DNA from: Acidomonas methanolica
GTDB lineage: Bacteria > Pseudomonadota > Alphaproteobacteria > Acetobacterales > Acetobacteraceae
DNA length: 64,000 bases
Assembly (NCBI RefSeq): GCF_004346035.1
Contig: NZ_SLZN01000005.1
Coordinates: 1-64,000, forward strand
Reading direction: 5' to 3'
Each line of letters opens with the position of its first letter. Positions within the stretch are counted from its first letter, which is position 1. Positions 18,242 to 27,615 of this stretch are shown here, one piece after another. The notes beneath the pieces were generated by a model. That model made no database searches and was not told where the DNA came from. It worked only from the letters and a program-made list of their open reading frames with translations. The translations under genes and the position numbers were made by a program.

Positions 18242-19066
18242 ATGAACAACCTCCATCGCCATCTCGCCCCCGTTTCCCGCGCCGCATGGGAGCAGATCGA
18301 AGACGAAGCGTCCCGCACGATCCGTCGACATCTGGCGGGTCGACGCATGGTCGACACCTCGGAACCGCACGGGCTTGCACTGGCTGGAATCGGCACGGGA
18401 CGCGGCAGCAGGATCGACGCACCCGCCGGCGGCGTCCGCGCCGTCAAGCGGGAAATCCTCCCCCTCGTCGAACTGCGGGTCCCGTTCACCCTGTCCCGCG
18501 AAGAGATCGACGCCGTCGATCGCGGCTCCCAGGATTCGGACTGGCAGCCGGTCAAGGATGCCGCGAAGACCATCGCCTTCGCCGAGGATCGCGCCATATT
18601 CGACGGGTACGCCGCCGCGGGCATCCGGGGCATCCGGGAAGCGACCTCCAATCCCCGCCTCAAGCTCCCGGCCTCGGTCCAGGACTATCCGCGGGTCATT
18701 GCCGAAGCCCTCAACACCCTCCGACTGGCGGGGGTGAACGGTCCCTATTCGGTCGTGTTCGGCGCGCAGGCCTTTCTCGCCGTCAGCGCCGGAGACGATG
18801 ACGGCTATCCCGTGCGCAAGCACATCGAAAGCATGATCGACGGCAAACTCATCTGGGCGCCCGCGATCGAAGGCGCCTTCGTCGTCACCATGCGCGGCGG
18901 CGATCTGGCGCTCGATATCGGGCAGGACATCTCGATCGGCTATCTCAGCCACACGGCCGATACGGTCGAATTGTATCTCCAGGAAAGCTTCGTCTTCCGC
19001 GTCCTGACCAGCGAGGCCACCGTGGCGATCAGTGCCGCGGACACAAAGGAAACATCAACGCCCTGA
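18242..19066 (+). CDS. Encapsulin shell protein (family 1, linocin M18-like)
   Basis: A 274-residue HK97-fold shell protein. The N-terminal LHRHLAPVSRAAWEQIEDEASRTIRRHLAGRRMVD, the mid-region PFTLSREEIDAVDRGSQDSDWQPVKDAAKTIAFAED and the C-terminal DISIGYLSHTADTVELYLQESFVFRVL are classic family 1 blocks. Subunits assemble into a hollow nanocompartment that loads cargo through a short C-terminal peptide, which the upstream peroxidase carries. The length is normal. No second cargo gene (ferritin-like or rubrerythrin-like) is seen next to it. Confidence 0.95.
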   Translation: MNNLHRHLAPVSRAAWEQIEDEASRTIRRHLAGRRMVDTSEPHGLALAGIGTGRGSRIDAPAGGVRAVKREILPLVELRVPFTLSREEIDAVDRGSQDSDWQPVKDAAKTIAFAEDRAIFDGYAAAGIRGIREATSNPRLKLPASVQDYPRVIAEALNTLRLAGVNGPYSVVFGAQAFLAVSAGDDDGYPVRKHIESMIDGKLIWAPAIEGAFVVTMRGGDLALDIGQDISIGYLSHTADTVELYLQESFVFRVLTSEATVAISAADTKETSTP

Positions 19067-19292
19067 GCCGCGACATCCGCCGCCGGTTCCCTGCGGGACC
19101 TTGGACGCAAGGCAATGCATTCGCCGATGCGTCTGACCGGAGACGATGGGGCCGCAGTTCAGGGTTCCAGAATGCCGGAGCCGTCTGCGGTGATCCCGAT
19201 GAACGCCGATCACGAGAAAGTGAGAGCCTGCCGGTTCGCCCGGCTCCAGCCGCGTGTTCAAAGGCGTTGGCGAAACGCGAGCGCCCACGCCG

Positions 19293-19952
19293 TCAGGACG
19301 CGCTCCCGGTCAGCGCCGTCGCAGCCGTGCGCCCTTCCTCCGCCGCGCGCCAGAGATACCATGCCAGCGCCGAGCGATGCGGTGCGAATCCCGTCGTCGC
19401 CTGCGCCAGCCTCTTCGGCGAGGGCGGCGCGTCCAGCCCCTTGAGCCGCCGCCATCCCGCACGCACGCCAAAATCATCCACCGGCATGACATCGCGCCGC
19501 GCCAGCGTGAAGATCAGCAGCATCTGCACCGTCCAGCGGCCGATTCCGCGCAGAGTCGTCAGCCGCACGATCAGGTCCTCGTCCGAAAGCGCCGCCGCCT
19601 CCGCCGGGTCCGGCACCACCCCGTCCAGCGCCGCCCGCGCGACACCGCGCATCGCCAGCAGCTTCGCCGCCGACACCCCGCAGCCGCGCAACGCTTCGTC
19701 CGGCAGGTCCAGCATCCTCTGGGGCGCGGGGACAGCCCCTCCGGCCAGGGCCTGCACCCGCGCGAGAATCGCCGCCGCCGCCTTGCCGTGAAGCTGCTGT
19801 CCGATGATCGCCCGCACCAGCGCCTGATAGGGCGTCATCCCGTTGCCGCCGCCCAGCCCGCACGGGCCGACGCGCGCCATCAGCGCATCCAGATCGGGGT
19901 CCAGCCCGGCCAGCCCCGTGCCGTCCGTCCGCTCCGCCACGCCGCTTCCCAT
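19293..19952 (-). CDS. DNA-3-methyladenine glycosylase II (AlkA family)
   Basis: A 219-residue HhH-GPD base-excision glycosylase that removes alkylated purines from DNA. TTLRGIGRWTVQMLLIFTL is the helix-hairpin-helix, and PVDDFGVRAG holds the catalytic Asp of the family. I start it at the ATG at 19952, which has GGGAGGGG seven bases upstream. The frame is open for 44 more codons but that part looks non-coding. It stands alone. There is no Ada domain or ada gene next to it. Confidence 0.88.
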   Translation of the reverse strand: MGSGVAERTDGTGLAGLDPDLDALMARVGPCGLGGGNGMTPYQALVRAIIGQQLHGKAAAAILARVQALAGGAVPAPQRMLDLPDEALRGCGVSAAKLLAMRGVARAALDGVVPDPAEAAALSDEDLIVRLTTLRGIGRWTVQMLLIFTLARRDVMPVDDFGVRAGWRRLKGLDAPPSPKRLAQATTGFAPHRSALAWYLWRAAEEGRTAATALTGSAS

Positions 19953-20188
19953 GATTTTCCCCTCCCGGGCATGCCGCATGCCCCCCATGACGCATGCCCC
20001 GATGATACGATAGTATGATACATGATGTTGCGCGCGCCTTGCTTGGCAAGCGAAGCCATGCGATGCCATCATGATATACGCCACGTACCACGCCCTGTCC
20101 CGGACACCTGATATGCGCCCTACCGCGCCATTTTTCGCTTCCTGATCGCGCGGGTGCCCCCCTGAGACGCGCCGCGCGGGCCAGTGCC

Positions 20189-21322
20189 ATGGCCCTTCCC
20201 TCCGCAGACCTTGTTTCCGCCGCCCGCCGCGAGCCCCGGCTCTTCGCCCCGAGAGCGCGCGACGAGACGCCCCGCCCCGCCCCCGGCGGACGGGAGCGGC
20301 TGACCGGCGTTCCCGTCCAGCGTTTCGACGGCTACCGCCGCCTCCGCCCCGTCACCTCCGGCCTGACGAAGCCGCTGGTGATCGAGGATTCCGGCATCAC
20401 CGCCGTCCTGATCGCCTCCGTCGCCCTCCATGCGCTGTTGATCGCCGCCTTCGTCATCGAGGGCGCGCGCCACGCCCATGGCAGCCCGCAAGGGATGGAA
20501 GCCCCCCAGGTCCAGATGATGTTCGAGGCCCCGACGGCGCGCAGCGGCATGGAAGGACCGCAGACCCAGAATCCGGGCGGCGCGACCACGCCCGTCACGC
20601 CCCCCAAGCCCTCTTCCGAGGAACAGGCCAGCCAAAGCGAGGAAAAGCAGCAGCAGGACTCGCAAGAGTCCCGCCCCACCCCCGCCGTCCCGACGCCCGA
20701 AAACCCGGCCGCCCCGACAGCGCCCCAGAGCCCCTCCGCCGAACTCCCCCTCCCGGCCCCCGCGCCCGTGAACCCCGCCACCGCGCCTTCCGGCCGCACC
20801 AGTGTCGCCCATACCCATACGCGCCGCCCCTCGACCCATCGCGCGCCGACGCACAGCGTGAACCCCTTCGCCAATCCGATGGACCTGTCCTTCGGCGAGG
20901 CCCCGCCGATGCCCCGCGCGCGCCACGGCCGCCACGGCGGCTCCGGCGCGCCGATCGACATGTCGCTCGGCCCCCTCGTCACCAACGGGCAGATCAACGC
21001 CCCCTACATGACGCGCAACTCCATCCGCGGCGTCAGCGACGATTACGGCAACGAGGTGGACCGCTGGATTCGCTCGCACATGTATTACCCGGAAGACGCG
21101 ATCCGGAACGGCGAGGAAGGCCCTTCGTCGGTCCATGTCGTGCTGGACCGCCAGGGACGGGTGAAGAGCGTGCGCCTCACCGGCCAGTCGGGCTCCTACG
21201 CCCTCGACGCCGCCACGACCGGCATGTTCCAGGGCGCCAAGCTTCCCCCCGTGCCTCCCGACATGAAGGGCGACCATTTCGACATCGACCTGACGATCAA
21301 CTACATCCTGATCCGCCGCTGA
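20189..21322 (+). CDS. TonB-family energy-transducing protein
   Basis: A 377-residue protein with an unusually long cytoplasmic N-terminus (about 70 residues), one membrane helix (about 70-90, TAVLIASVALHALLIAAFVIEG), a Pro/Ser/Gln-rich periplasmic spacer (about 100-230) with a His/Arg-rich patch, and a C-terminal TonB-like domain (about 285-377, RWIRSHMYYPEDAIRNGEEG... VHVVLDRQGRVKSVRLTGQSG). It would couple the proton-motive force to outer-membrane receptors. No exbB or exbD lies beside it. The ATG at 20189 has no strong ribosome site, so a slightly different start is possible. Confidence 0.8.
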   Translation: MALPSADLVSAARREPRLFAPRARDETPRPAPGGRERLTGVPVQRFDGYRRLRPVTSGLTKPLVIEDSGITAVLIASVALHALLIAAFVIEGARHAHGSPQGMEAPQVQMMFEAPTARSGMEGPQTQNPGGATTPVTPPKPSSEEQASQSEEKQQQDSQESRPTPAVPTPENPAAPTAPQSPSAELPLPAPAPVNPATAPSGRTSVAHTHTRRPSTHRAPTHSVNPFANPMDLSFGEAPPMPRARHGRHGGSGAPIDMSLGPLVTNGQINAPYMTRNSIRGVSDDYGNEVDRWIRSHMYYPEDAIRNGEEGPSSVHVVLDRQGRVKSVRLTGQSGSYALDAATTGMFQGAKLPPVPPDMKGDHFDIDLTINYILIRR

Positions 21323-21370
21323 CGGTCCATGCCCATGCCGGGCGGAGCCCGGCGGAGCCGCGCCCGAGAC

Positions 21371-24229
21371 CTACTCCGCCGCCTCGGCGTAGCTCGAAAC
21401 CTCCGGGCAGGCGCAGACGAGGTTCCTGTCGCCCCAGGCATTGTCGATGCGGTTGACCGGCGGCCAGTATTTCGCCGCCGTCTCCCCGGCGGGGAAGCAC
21501 CCCGCCGCGCGGCCATAGGCGCGATCCCACTCCCCGGCCAGATCCGCCGCCGTGTGCGGCGCATGACGAAGCGGGCTCGCCTCGATGCCGATCTCCCCCA
21601 CCTCCACGGCGGCGACCTCGTGGCGGATGGCGATCATCGCATCGCAGAACCGATCCAGCTCCGCCTTGTTCTCGGATTCCGTCGGCTCGATCATGAACGT
21701 CCCCGCGACGGGAAAGCTCACCGTCGGCGCATGGAACCCATGGTCGATCAGCCGCTTGGCGACATCGTCCACCGTCACCCCCGCCGACTCCTTCAGCGGA
21801 CGCAGATCGACGATGCATTCATGCGCCGTGCGCCCCTTCGCGCCGCGATACAGCACCGGATAATGCCCGCCCAGACGATGTGCGACGTAATTGGCGTTCA
21901 GGATCGCCACCTCCGTCGCCCGCCGCAGACCGGCATCGCCCATCATCATGATATAGGCGACGGAAATCGGCAGGATCGACGCGGAGCCGAACGGCGCGGC
22001 GGACACCGCATGCGCGTCCCCCCGCTCGGGCCGCCCCGGCAGATAGGGCGCGAGATGCGCCTTCACGCCGATCGGCCCCATGCCCGGCCCGCCGCCACCA
22101 TGCGGAATGCAGAAGGTCTTGTGCAGGTTGAAATGCGAGACATCGGCGCCGTAATGACCCGGCCGCGCCAGCCCGACCTGCGCGTTCATGTTCGCGCCGT
22201 CGAGATAGACCTGCCCGCCCGCGTCATGCACCTTGCGGCAGAGTTCGGCGATCCCCTCCTCGAACACGCCGTGCGTCGAGGGATACGTCACCATGATCGC
22301 CGCCACCCGGCCCTCATGCTGCGCGAGCTTCGCGTCCAGATCGCCGAGATCGACATTGCCCTCCGCGTCACAGCCGACGACGACGACCCGCATCCCCGCC
22401 ATCTGGGCCGAGGCGGGGTTCGTCCCGTGCGCGGAGGCCGGAATCAGACACACATCCCGCTCCACATCGCCCCGCGCGCGATGCCAGGCGCGGATCGCCA
22501 GCAGCCCCGCATACTCGCCCTGCGCCCCGGAATTGGGCTGAAGCGACACCGCGTCATAGCCCGAAACCGCACACAGCGCCCGCTCCAGCCAGGCGAACAA
22601 CTCCGCATAGCCGCGCGTCTGATCCGCCGGAGCGAAAGGATGGATCGCCGCGAATTCCGGCCAGGTGATGGGGATCATCTCGGCGGTGGCGTTGAGCTTC
22701 ATGGTGCAGGAGCCGAGCGGGATCATCGTCCGGTCCAGCGCCAGATCGCAATCCGACAGGCGGCGCATGTAGCGCAGCAGATCCGTCTCCGAGCGATGGG
22801 CATGGAACACCGGATACATTTCCAGCAGCGCGTCCCGCCGCAGCAGCCCCTCCGGTAGCGCCTCCCGCGCCGCCAGCCTGTCCTCCAGCGCCGCCAGCCG
22901 CGCCTCGTCCGGGCAGAAGCAGCGCCAGAGCGCACGGATCTCCGCCTGCGTGGTCGTCTCGTCACAGGCGATGCCGATGCGCCCGCCCCCCGCGTCGCGC
23001 AGGTTGATCCCCGCCGCCCGCGCGCGCTCCAGCACGATCGGCGCGGACTCCGCGGCCGCCACCGTGATCGTATCGAAGAACGCCGCCGTCTCGACCTTCA
23101 CCCCCAGCGCGCGCAGCCCGTCTGCGAGGATCGTCGCGTAGCGATGCGCCCGCCGCGCGATGGCGCGCAGTCCCTCCGGCCCGTGCCACACCGCGTACAT
23201 CGACGCGATCACCGCCAGCAGAACCTGCGCCGTGCAGATATTGGAGGTCGCCTTCTCGCGCCTTATATGCTGCTCGCGCGTCTGAAGCGCGAGGCGATAC
23301 GCCGCCCGCCCCCGGCTGTCGCGCGAGACGCCGACGATGCGCCCCGGCATGTGCCGCTTATGCGCGTCCTTCGTCGCCATATACCCCGCATGCGGGCCGC
23401 CGAACCCCATCGGCACGCCGAAACGCTGCATCGAGCCGACCGCGATATCCGCTCCCAGCGCGCCCGGCGCTTCCAGCAGCACCAGCGCCAGCGGATCGCA
23501 GGTCATCGCCGCGATCGCCCCCGCCGCGTGCAGTTTCCCGATCTCCGCGCGGAAATCCCGCACCGCGCCCGAACTGCCCGGATAGGAGAACAGCGCGCCG
23601 AACACCGCCGAGGCGTCCAGATCGCGCGCCGGATCGCCCGTCACGATCTCCCAGCCCAGCGGCTCGGCCCGCGTGCGCAACACCGCCAGCGTCTGCGGAT
23701 GCGTGTCCTCATCCACGAAGAACGCCGTCGCCTTCGACTTCGCCACGCGCTGCGCCAGCGCCATCGCCTCCGCGCAGGCCGTCGCCTCGTCGAGCAGCGA
23801 GGCGTTGGCGATGTCCATCCCCGTCAGATCGCGCACCAGCGTCTGGAAATTCAGCAGCGCCTCGAGACGCCCCTGGCTGATCTCCGGCTGATACGGCGTA
23901 TAGGCCGTGTACCAGGCCGGATTTTCCAGAATATTGCGCTGGATCACCGGCGGCAGGATCGTATCGTGATAGCCCTGCCCGATCATCGAGCGCATCACGA
24001 CATTCCCGCGTGCCATCTCCCGCAGCCGCGCCAGCGCCTCCGTCTCCGACAGGCCCGGCCCGATCCCGCTGTCCTTACGGTCGAGAATCGCCGCCGGAAC
24101 CGTCTCGGCGATCAGCTCCTCGAGACTCCCCACCCCCAACGCCTCCAGCATGGCGGCGATTTCCCCCTCGCGCGGGCCGTTATGACGGCTGGCGAAAGAC
24201 TCGGTGTCAGGGCTGGGCCAGAGAGTCAC
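21371..24229 (-). CDS. gcvP: Glycine dehydrogenase (decarboxylating), P protein
   Basis: A 952-residue, single-chain P protein of the glycine cleavage system. It decarboxylates glycine with PLP and passes the aminomethyl group to the lipoyl arm of GcvH. The pyridoxal lysine is Lys704 in [16 protein letters not shown]. The N-terminal [41 protein letters not shown] block is also canonical. It lies downstream of gcvT and gcvH on the same strand, but a hairpin terminator and an intergenic repeat separate it from gcvH, so it may be expressed at a different level. Confidence 0.97.
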   Translation of the reverse strand: MTLWPSPDTESFASRHNGPREGEIAAMLEALGVGSLEELIAETVPAAILDRKDSGIGPGLSETEALARLREMARGNVVMRSMIGQGYHDTILPPVIQRNILENPAWYTAYTPYQPEISQGRLEALLNFQTLVRDLTGMDIANASLLDEATACAEAMALAQRVAKSKATAFFVDEDTHPQTLAVLRTRAEPLGWEIVTGDPARDLDASAVFGALFSYPGSSGAVRDFRAEIGKLHAAGAIAAMTCDPLALVLLEAPGALGADIAVGSMQRFGVPMGFGGPHAGYMATKDAHKRHMPGRIVGVSRDSRGRAAYRLALQTREQHIRREKATSNICTAQVLLAVIASMYAVWHGPEGLRAIARRAHRYATILADGLRALGVKVETAAFFDTITVAAAESAPIVLERARAAGINLRDAGGGRIGIACDETTTQAEIRALWRCFCPDEARLAALEDRLAAREALPEGLLRRDALLEMYPVFHAHRSETDLLRYMRRLSDCDLALDRTMIPLGSCTMKLNATAEMIPITWPEFAAIHPFAPADQTRGYAELFAWLERALCAVSGYDAVSLQPNSGAQGEYAGLLAIRAWHRARGDVERDVCLIPASAHGTNPASAQMAGMRVVVVGCDAEGNVDLGDLDAKLAQHEGRVAAIMVTYPSTHGVFEEGIAELCRKVHDAGGQVYLDGANMNAQVGLARPGHYGADVSHFNLHKTFCIPHGGGGPGMGPIGVKAHLAPYLPGRPERGDAHAVSAAPFGSASILPISVAYIMMMGDAGLRRATEVAILNANYVAHRLGGHYPVLYRGAKGRTAHECIVDLRPLKESAGVTVDDVAKRLIDHGFHAPTVSFPVAGTFMIEPTESENKAELDRFCDAMIAIRHEVAAVEVGEIGIEASPLRHAPHTAADLAGEWDRAYGRAAGCFPAGETAAKYWPPVNRIDNAWGDRNLVCACPEVSSYAEAAE

Positions 24230-24256
24230 GGAGACGGTTCCTTATCAAGAAGGGAT

Positions 24257-24371
24257 GTTCGCTTCCGAAAAAGAACAAAAAACCTCTTCGACCTGACCCG
24301 GACGTCTCCCGACGGGACTCCCGGGCCAAAGTATCGAACGTCCTTTTGCTTCTTTTTCTTCAGAAAAAAGA
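24257..24371 (+). repeat. Bipartite intergenic repeat, copy 2
   Basis: A 115-bp copy of the element at 2837-2953, in the same orientation. The flanks match closely: AAAAAAC.TCTTCGACCTG on the left, and CTTTTGCTTCTTTTTCTTC followed by AGAAAAA on the right. The central GC-rich hairpin has a different sequence (CCCGG.. pairing with ..CCGGG, with inner TCCCG/CGGGA) yet still folds. It lies between gcvH and gcvP inside what would otherwise be a continuous operon. Confidence 0.68.
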
Positions 24372-24399
24372 AGAAAGAAGCCCCGGCTTAAAGCCGGGC
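24362..24399 (-). terminator. Intrinsic terminator after gcvH
   Basis: On the minus strand a CCCGGCTTTAAGCCGGG hairpin spans the gcvH stop codon (TAA at 24390-24388). It is followed by CTTCTTTCTTCTTTTTT, a T-rich tract supplied by the end of the intergenic repeat. This has the shape of a Rho-independent terminator and would reduce read-through from gcvTH into gcvP. Confidence 0.55.
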
Positions 24400-24759
24400 C
24401 TTGTACGCCGCCTCGTCCAGCAGGGATTCGAGCTGCGCGGTGTCGCCGATTTTCATGGTGAAGATCCAGCCTTCGCCTTCCGGATCGTCGCCCACCAGCG
24501 TCGGCCCGTCGGCGAGCTTCGTGTTGAATGCGGCGATGGTGCCCGCGATCGGCGCATAGATATCCGACGCCGCCTTCACGGATTCGACCACCGCCGCCGC
24601 ATCGCCCTGACCGAGTTCGGTCCCGACATCCTTCGCCTCGACGAAGACGAGTTCGCCCAGTTCCCCGGCCGCATGGGCCGTGATCCCGACCGTGGCGACA
24701 TCGCCGTCAAGGCGAATCCACTCATGCGACGTGGTGTAATAAGTCGTCATATCCGTCAT
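24388..24759 (-). CDS. gcvH: Glycine cleavage system H protein
   Basis: A 123-residue lipoyl carrier protein that shuttles the aminomethyl group between GcvP and GcvT. The lipoylated residue is Lys62 in ESVKAASDIYAPIAG. The N-terminal TTSHEWIRLDGDVATVGIT and the C-terminal EGWIFTMKIGD blocks are typical. Two nearby ATGs (24759 and 24750) share one AGGA. The first is used here. It follows gcvT by 30 bases. Confidence 0.97.
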   Translation of the reverse strand: MTDMTTYYTTSHEWIRLDGDVATVGITAHAAGELGELVFVEAKDVGTELGQGDAAAVVESVKAASDIYAPIAGTIAAFNTKLADGPTLVGDDPEGEGWIFTMKIGDTAQLESLLDEAAYKARL

Positions 24760-24789
24760 CCGTCCTGAAAAATGATCTGAAAAGAACGC

Positions 24790-25929
24790 TCAGCGCTTGA
24801 AGCCCGGCGCCACGAACGGCATCGGAGCCACCTTCACCGGCACGAATTTCCCGCGCAGCTCCGCGAAGAGAACCGTGCCGTTGGCGGAATATTCCGCAGC
24901 GACATAGCCCATGGCAACCGGCGCGTTCACGCTCGGCCCGAACGCGCCCGACGTCACCTCGCCCACCGGCACGGTCCCGCCCTGGTCGGCGAAGAGCTTC
25001 GCATGGGCGCGCACCGGCGCCCGCCCTTCCGCCGCCAGCCCGACGCGCAGACGGGACACGCCCTCCGCCGCCTGCCGCAGCACGATCCCGGCGCCCGGAT
25101 AGCCGCCTTCGCGCGCGCCCCCAGCCCGACGCGCCTTCTGGATCGCCCAGGCCAGATTCGCCTCGATCGGCGTCGTCGTCTCGTCGAGATCACTGCCGTA
25201 GAGACACAGCCCGGCTTCCAGACGCAGCGAATCGCGCGCCCCCAGCCCGACCGGCAGCACGCGTTCATCCGCCAGCAGCGCGCGGGCGAGCCGCTCCGCG
25301 TCCTCCGCCGCAACCCCGATCTCGAACCCGTCCTCGCCGGTATAGCCCGAGCGCGTCAGCGTGCAGGCGATCCCGGCGACCGTGGTCTCGATCGCATCCA
25401 TGAAGCGCATCCCCGGCGCATCCGGACAAAGCGGCGCGATCACCTCCACGGCCAGCGGCCCCTGAAGCGCCAGCAGCGCCCGCCCTTCCAGCCGCTCGAC
25501 CACGATCCTGCCCGCCAGAGCGCTCTCGATATGCGCCGTGTCCGCCTGCTTGCACGCCGCGTTGACGACCACGAACAGCCAGCCGCCCATATTGGCGGTC
25601 ATGAGATCGTCCATGATCCCGCCGCGCGCATTGGTCAGCACGCCGTAGCGTTGCCGGTTCGCGCCCAGCCCCGCCAGATCGACCGGAATCAGCGTCTCCA
25701 GCGCCAGCGCCGCGTCCCGCACATCGCCGGACACGGCGGCAATCCGCAACTGCCCCATATGCGAGACGTCGAAGAGCCCCGCCGCCTTGCGGGTGTGCAG
25801 GTGCTCGGCCATCAGGCCGGCGGGATACTGGAGCGGCATCTCATACCCCGCGAACGGCACCATTCTGGCGCCCAGTTCGAGGTGGAGATCATGCAGCGGG
25901 GTGCGGAGAAGAGGCGCGGTCTCGGACAA
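24790..25929 (-). CDS. gcvT: Aminomethyltransferase (glycine cleavage T protein)
   Basis: A 379-residue tetrahydrofolate-dependent T protein. It releases ammonia from the H-protein intermediate and forms 5,10-methylene-THF. AGLFDVSHMGQLRI, SGYTGEDGFEIGV, the catalytic-type GARDSLRLEAGLCLYGSDLDETTTPIEANLAWA and TSGAFGPS are family landmarks. The start is TTG at 25929 (MSETAPLLRTPLHDLH), nine bases after GGAG. A nearby ATG is in another frame. It is the first gene after a tandem glycine riboswitch. Confidence 0.96.
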   Translation of the reverse strand: MSETAPLLRTPLHDLHLELGARMVPFAGYEMPLQYPAGLMAEHLHTRKAAGLFDVSHMGQLRIAAVSGDVRDAALALETLIPVDLAGLGANRQRYGVLTNARGGIMDDLMTANMGGWLFVVVNAACKQADTAHIESALAGRIVVERLEGRALLALQGPLAVEVIAPLCPDAPGMRFMDAIETTVAGIACTLTRSGYTGEDGFEIGVAAEDAERLARALLADERVLPVGLGARDSLRLEAGLCLYGSDLDETTTPIEANLAWAIQKARRAGGAREGGYPGAGIVLRQAAEGVSRLRVGLAAEGRAPVRAHAKLFADQGGTVPVGEVTSGAFGPSVNAPVAMGYVAAEYSANGTVLFAELRGKFVPVKVAPMPFVAPGFKR

Positions 25930-25963
25930 GGACGAACTCCATCGCGGGAGAATGACGTACCAT

Positions 25964-26125
25964 GCCCCTCCTGTCGGTTTGCCTGAGATCGTTATCCCGT
26001 CGGCGGACGTGCTCGCGGGCGCGCCTCTTTCCAGAAGTTCAGCCGATGTCGGTCCTTTGGCCTGAGAGATTCCAGGGGCGGTTGCTCCTTCGGCGCCAGC
26101 CTCGAAGGCCAGTCTCTCCCGTCAT
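25964..26125 (-). promoter_or_regulatory. Tandem glycine riboswitch upstream of gcvT
   Basis: On the minus strand, aptamer 1 (about 26120-26045) runs GGGAGAGAC...GCGCCGAAGGAGCAACC...ATCTCTCAGGCCAAAGGAC, and aptamer 2 (about 26037-25964) runs TTCTGGAAAGAGG...CGCCGACGGGATAAC...ATCTCAGGCAAACCGACAGG. Both carry the paired GGAGAG/CTCTCAGG-type arms and the GCCGA.GG core of the glycine aptamer. The second is the more divergent. It ends about 35 bases before the gcvT TTG, so glycine binding probably controls access to that start, turning the degradation genes on when glycine is plentiful. Confidence 0.88.
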
Positions 26126-26250
26126 CGTGGGCCGACTTCTCGCAGGTTTCCGCCCCCGCCGTCAATTGCAAAAAACATCGGCGAAAACAGGCGCGTCCGC
26201 CGGGTGAATGGCGGCTTTGCTCACGCCCCGCCATCCGGTATGCTGAGTTG

Positions 26251-26784
26251 ATGAACCCTGTGATCCGGACCGCGACGCCGGAGGATGTTCCTGTCCTGCG
26301 GGCAGTGATGGAGGCGGCGATCGCCGAATTGCAGCGCGGTTTTCTCGATGCCGGGACGATCGAGGCCTCACGCGCCGTCATGGGGCTGGACACGACGCTG
26401 ATCGCGGACGGCACCTATTATATCGTCGAATGCGGCGGTGCGGTCGCGGGGTGCGGCGGCTGGAGCCGTCGGGCGACGCTGTTCGGCGGCAATCACACGA
26501 CGGGACGAAGCGATGCGCTGCTTGACCCGCAGGTCGATCCCGCGCGGTTCCGCGCCATGTACACCCATCCCGATTTCGCGCGCCGGGGTGTCGGGAGCCG
26601 GATTCTGGCGCACTCCGAGGCCGCCGCGCGGGCGGAGGGGTTCACCTCCGGCGTGCTGATGGCCACGCTCGCGGGGATTCCTCTCTATGAGCGGTGCGGC
26701 TGGCAGAGGGGCGAGCCCTATGCCGCCGAAACGCCGGATGGTCGCCGCGTGCCGATGCTGAAGATGCGCAAGCGGCTGGCCTGA
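26251..26784 (+). CDS. GNAT-family N-acetyltransferase
   Basis: A 177-residue acetyltransferase of the GNAT superfamily. The acetyl-CoA-binding motif A is seen at about residues 105-130 (MYTHPDFARRGVGSRILAHSEAAA), followed by the late YERCGWQRGEPY segment. The substrate cannot be inferred. The ATG at 26251 is used, and a TTG one codon earlier is also open. It diverges from the glycine cleavage genes and has no obvious partner. Confidence 0.82.
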   Translation: MNPVIRTATPEDVPVLRAVMEAAIAELQRGFLDAGTIEASRAVMGLDTTLIADGTYYIVECGGAVAGCGGWSRRATLFGGNHTTGRSDALLDPQVDPARFRAMYTHPDFARRGVGSRILAHSEAAARAEGFTSGVLMATLAGIPLYERCGWQRGEPYAAETPDGRRVPMLKMRKRLA

Positions 26785-26796
26785 CGCGGGGCAGCT

Positions 26797-27393
26797 TCAG
26801 CCCTGCTTTTCGAACGCGCCGGCGATGTGGAGTTCCACCGCGTCGCTGACATAGGGCACGTATTTGCTGACGCCGAAATCGCTCCGCTTGATGGTGCCGG
26901 TCGCCTCGAAACCGACGGTGAACTTCTTGTCCATCGGATTCACGCCCGCGCCGATGAAATGCACGGCCAGCGTCTCGGGCTTCGAAATGCCGCGGATCGT
27001 CAGCGTGCCGGTCACGATGGCGTCGTGCGGATCGGTCTGCCGGACGGAGGTCGAGACGAAAGTGGCGTCGGGATATTTCGCGGCGTCGAACCAGTCATCG
27101 GCCTTGAGTTCACCCGTCAGCACGTCACTGGTGGTTTGCACGGAGGAAACCGGAATGGTGACGTTCAAGCTGGACTCGGCGGGGGTGGCCGCATTCAGAT
27201 GGAGCGTGCCCGAGACATTGGAAAAGAGACCCGTATAGGTGGTGAAGCCGAAATGCAGGACGGAGAAGACGACCTGCGTGTGGGTGGGCTCGATCGCGTA
27301 GACGCCGCTCTGGGGGGCCGGGGCGGCGAAGGCCGGGGCTCCGGCCACGAGGCCAAAGGACAGGGAGGCCGCGGCGAGGAAAAGGCGCTTCAT
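26797..27393 (-). CDS. YceI-family periplasmic lipid-binding-like protein
   Basis: A 198-residue protein with a clear Sec signal peptide (LFLAAASLSFGLVAGAPAFA, cut after AFA) and the YceI beta-barrel that binds isoprenoid-type lipids in characterised relatives. Landmarks are YAIEPTHTQVVFSVLHFGF, DDWFDAAKYPDATFVST and the HFIGAGVNPMDKKFTVGFEATGTIKRSDFGV segment. The physiological role is usually unknown, though relatives are base- or stress-induced. It is convergent with the GNAT gene. Confidence 0.92.
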   Translation of the reverse strand: MKRLFLAAASLSFGLVAGAPAFAAPAPQSGVYAIEPTHTQVVFSVLHFGFTTYTGLFSNVSGTLHLNAATPAESSLNVTIPVSSVQTTSDVLTGELKADDWFDAAKYPDATFVSTSVRQTDPHDAIVTGTLTIRGISKPETLAVHFIGAGVNPMDKKFTVGFEATGTIKRSDFGVSKYVPYVSDAVELHIAGAFEKQG

Positions 27394-27615
27394 GAAATTC
27401 TCCGTGCTGAACAGTCGGACAGGCTGACGGGACAGGCTAGCCGGTCGGCTGTCGCAAACGAATGAAAATGATGGAAAGAGATCGTTTCCGGAGGATGACG
27501 CTCCGTCCGGCTCCCGGGTTCCCGATCGAGACGCGACCCAAAATGTTCTTGTTTTGTTTTTGTTCTTTCGGCATGAAAGGAGCCCGACCCATCAGGATTG
27601 AGAGACCGCTTCCCC

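Noticed and set aside
27480-27600. T-rich stretch before radA as another copy of the intergenic repeat
   Set aside because: Only the T-rich character and a short GGCTCCCGGG match. The hairpins and conserved flanks are not there.
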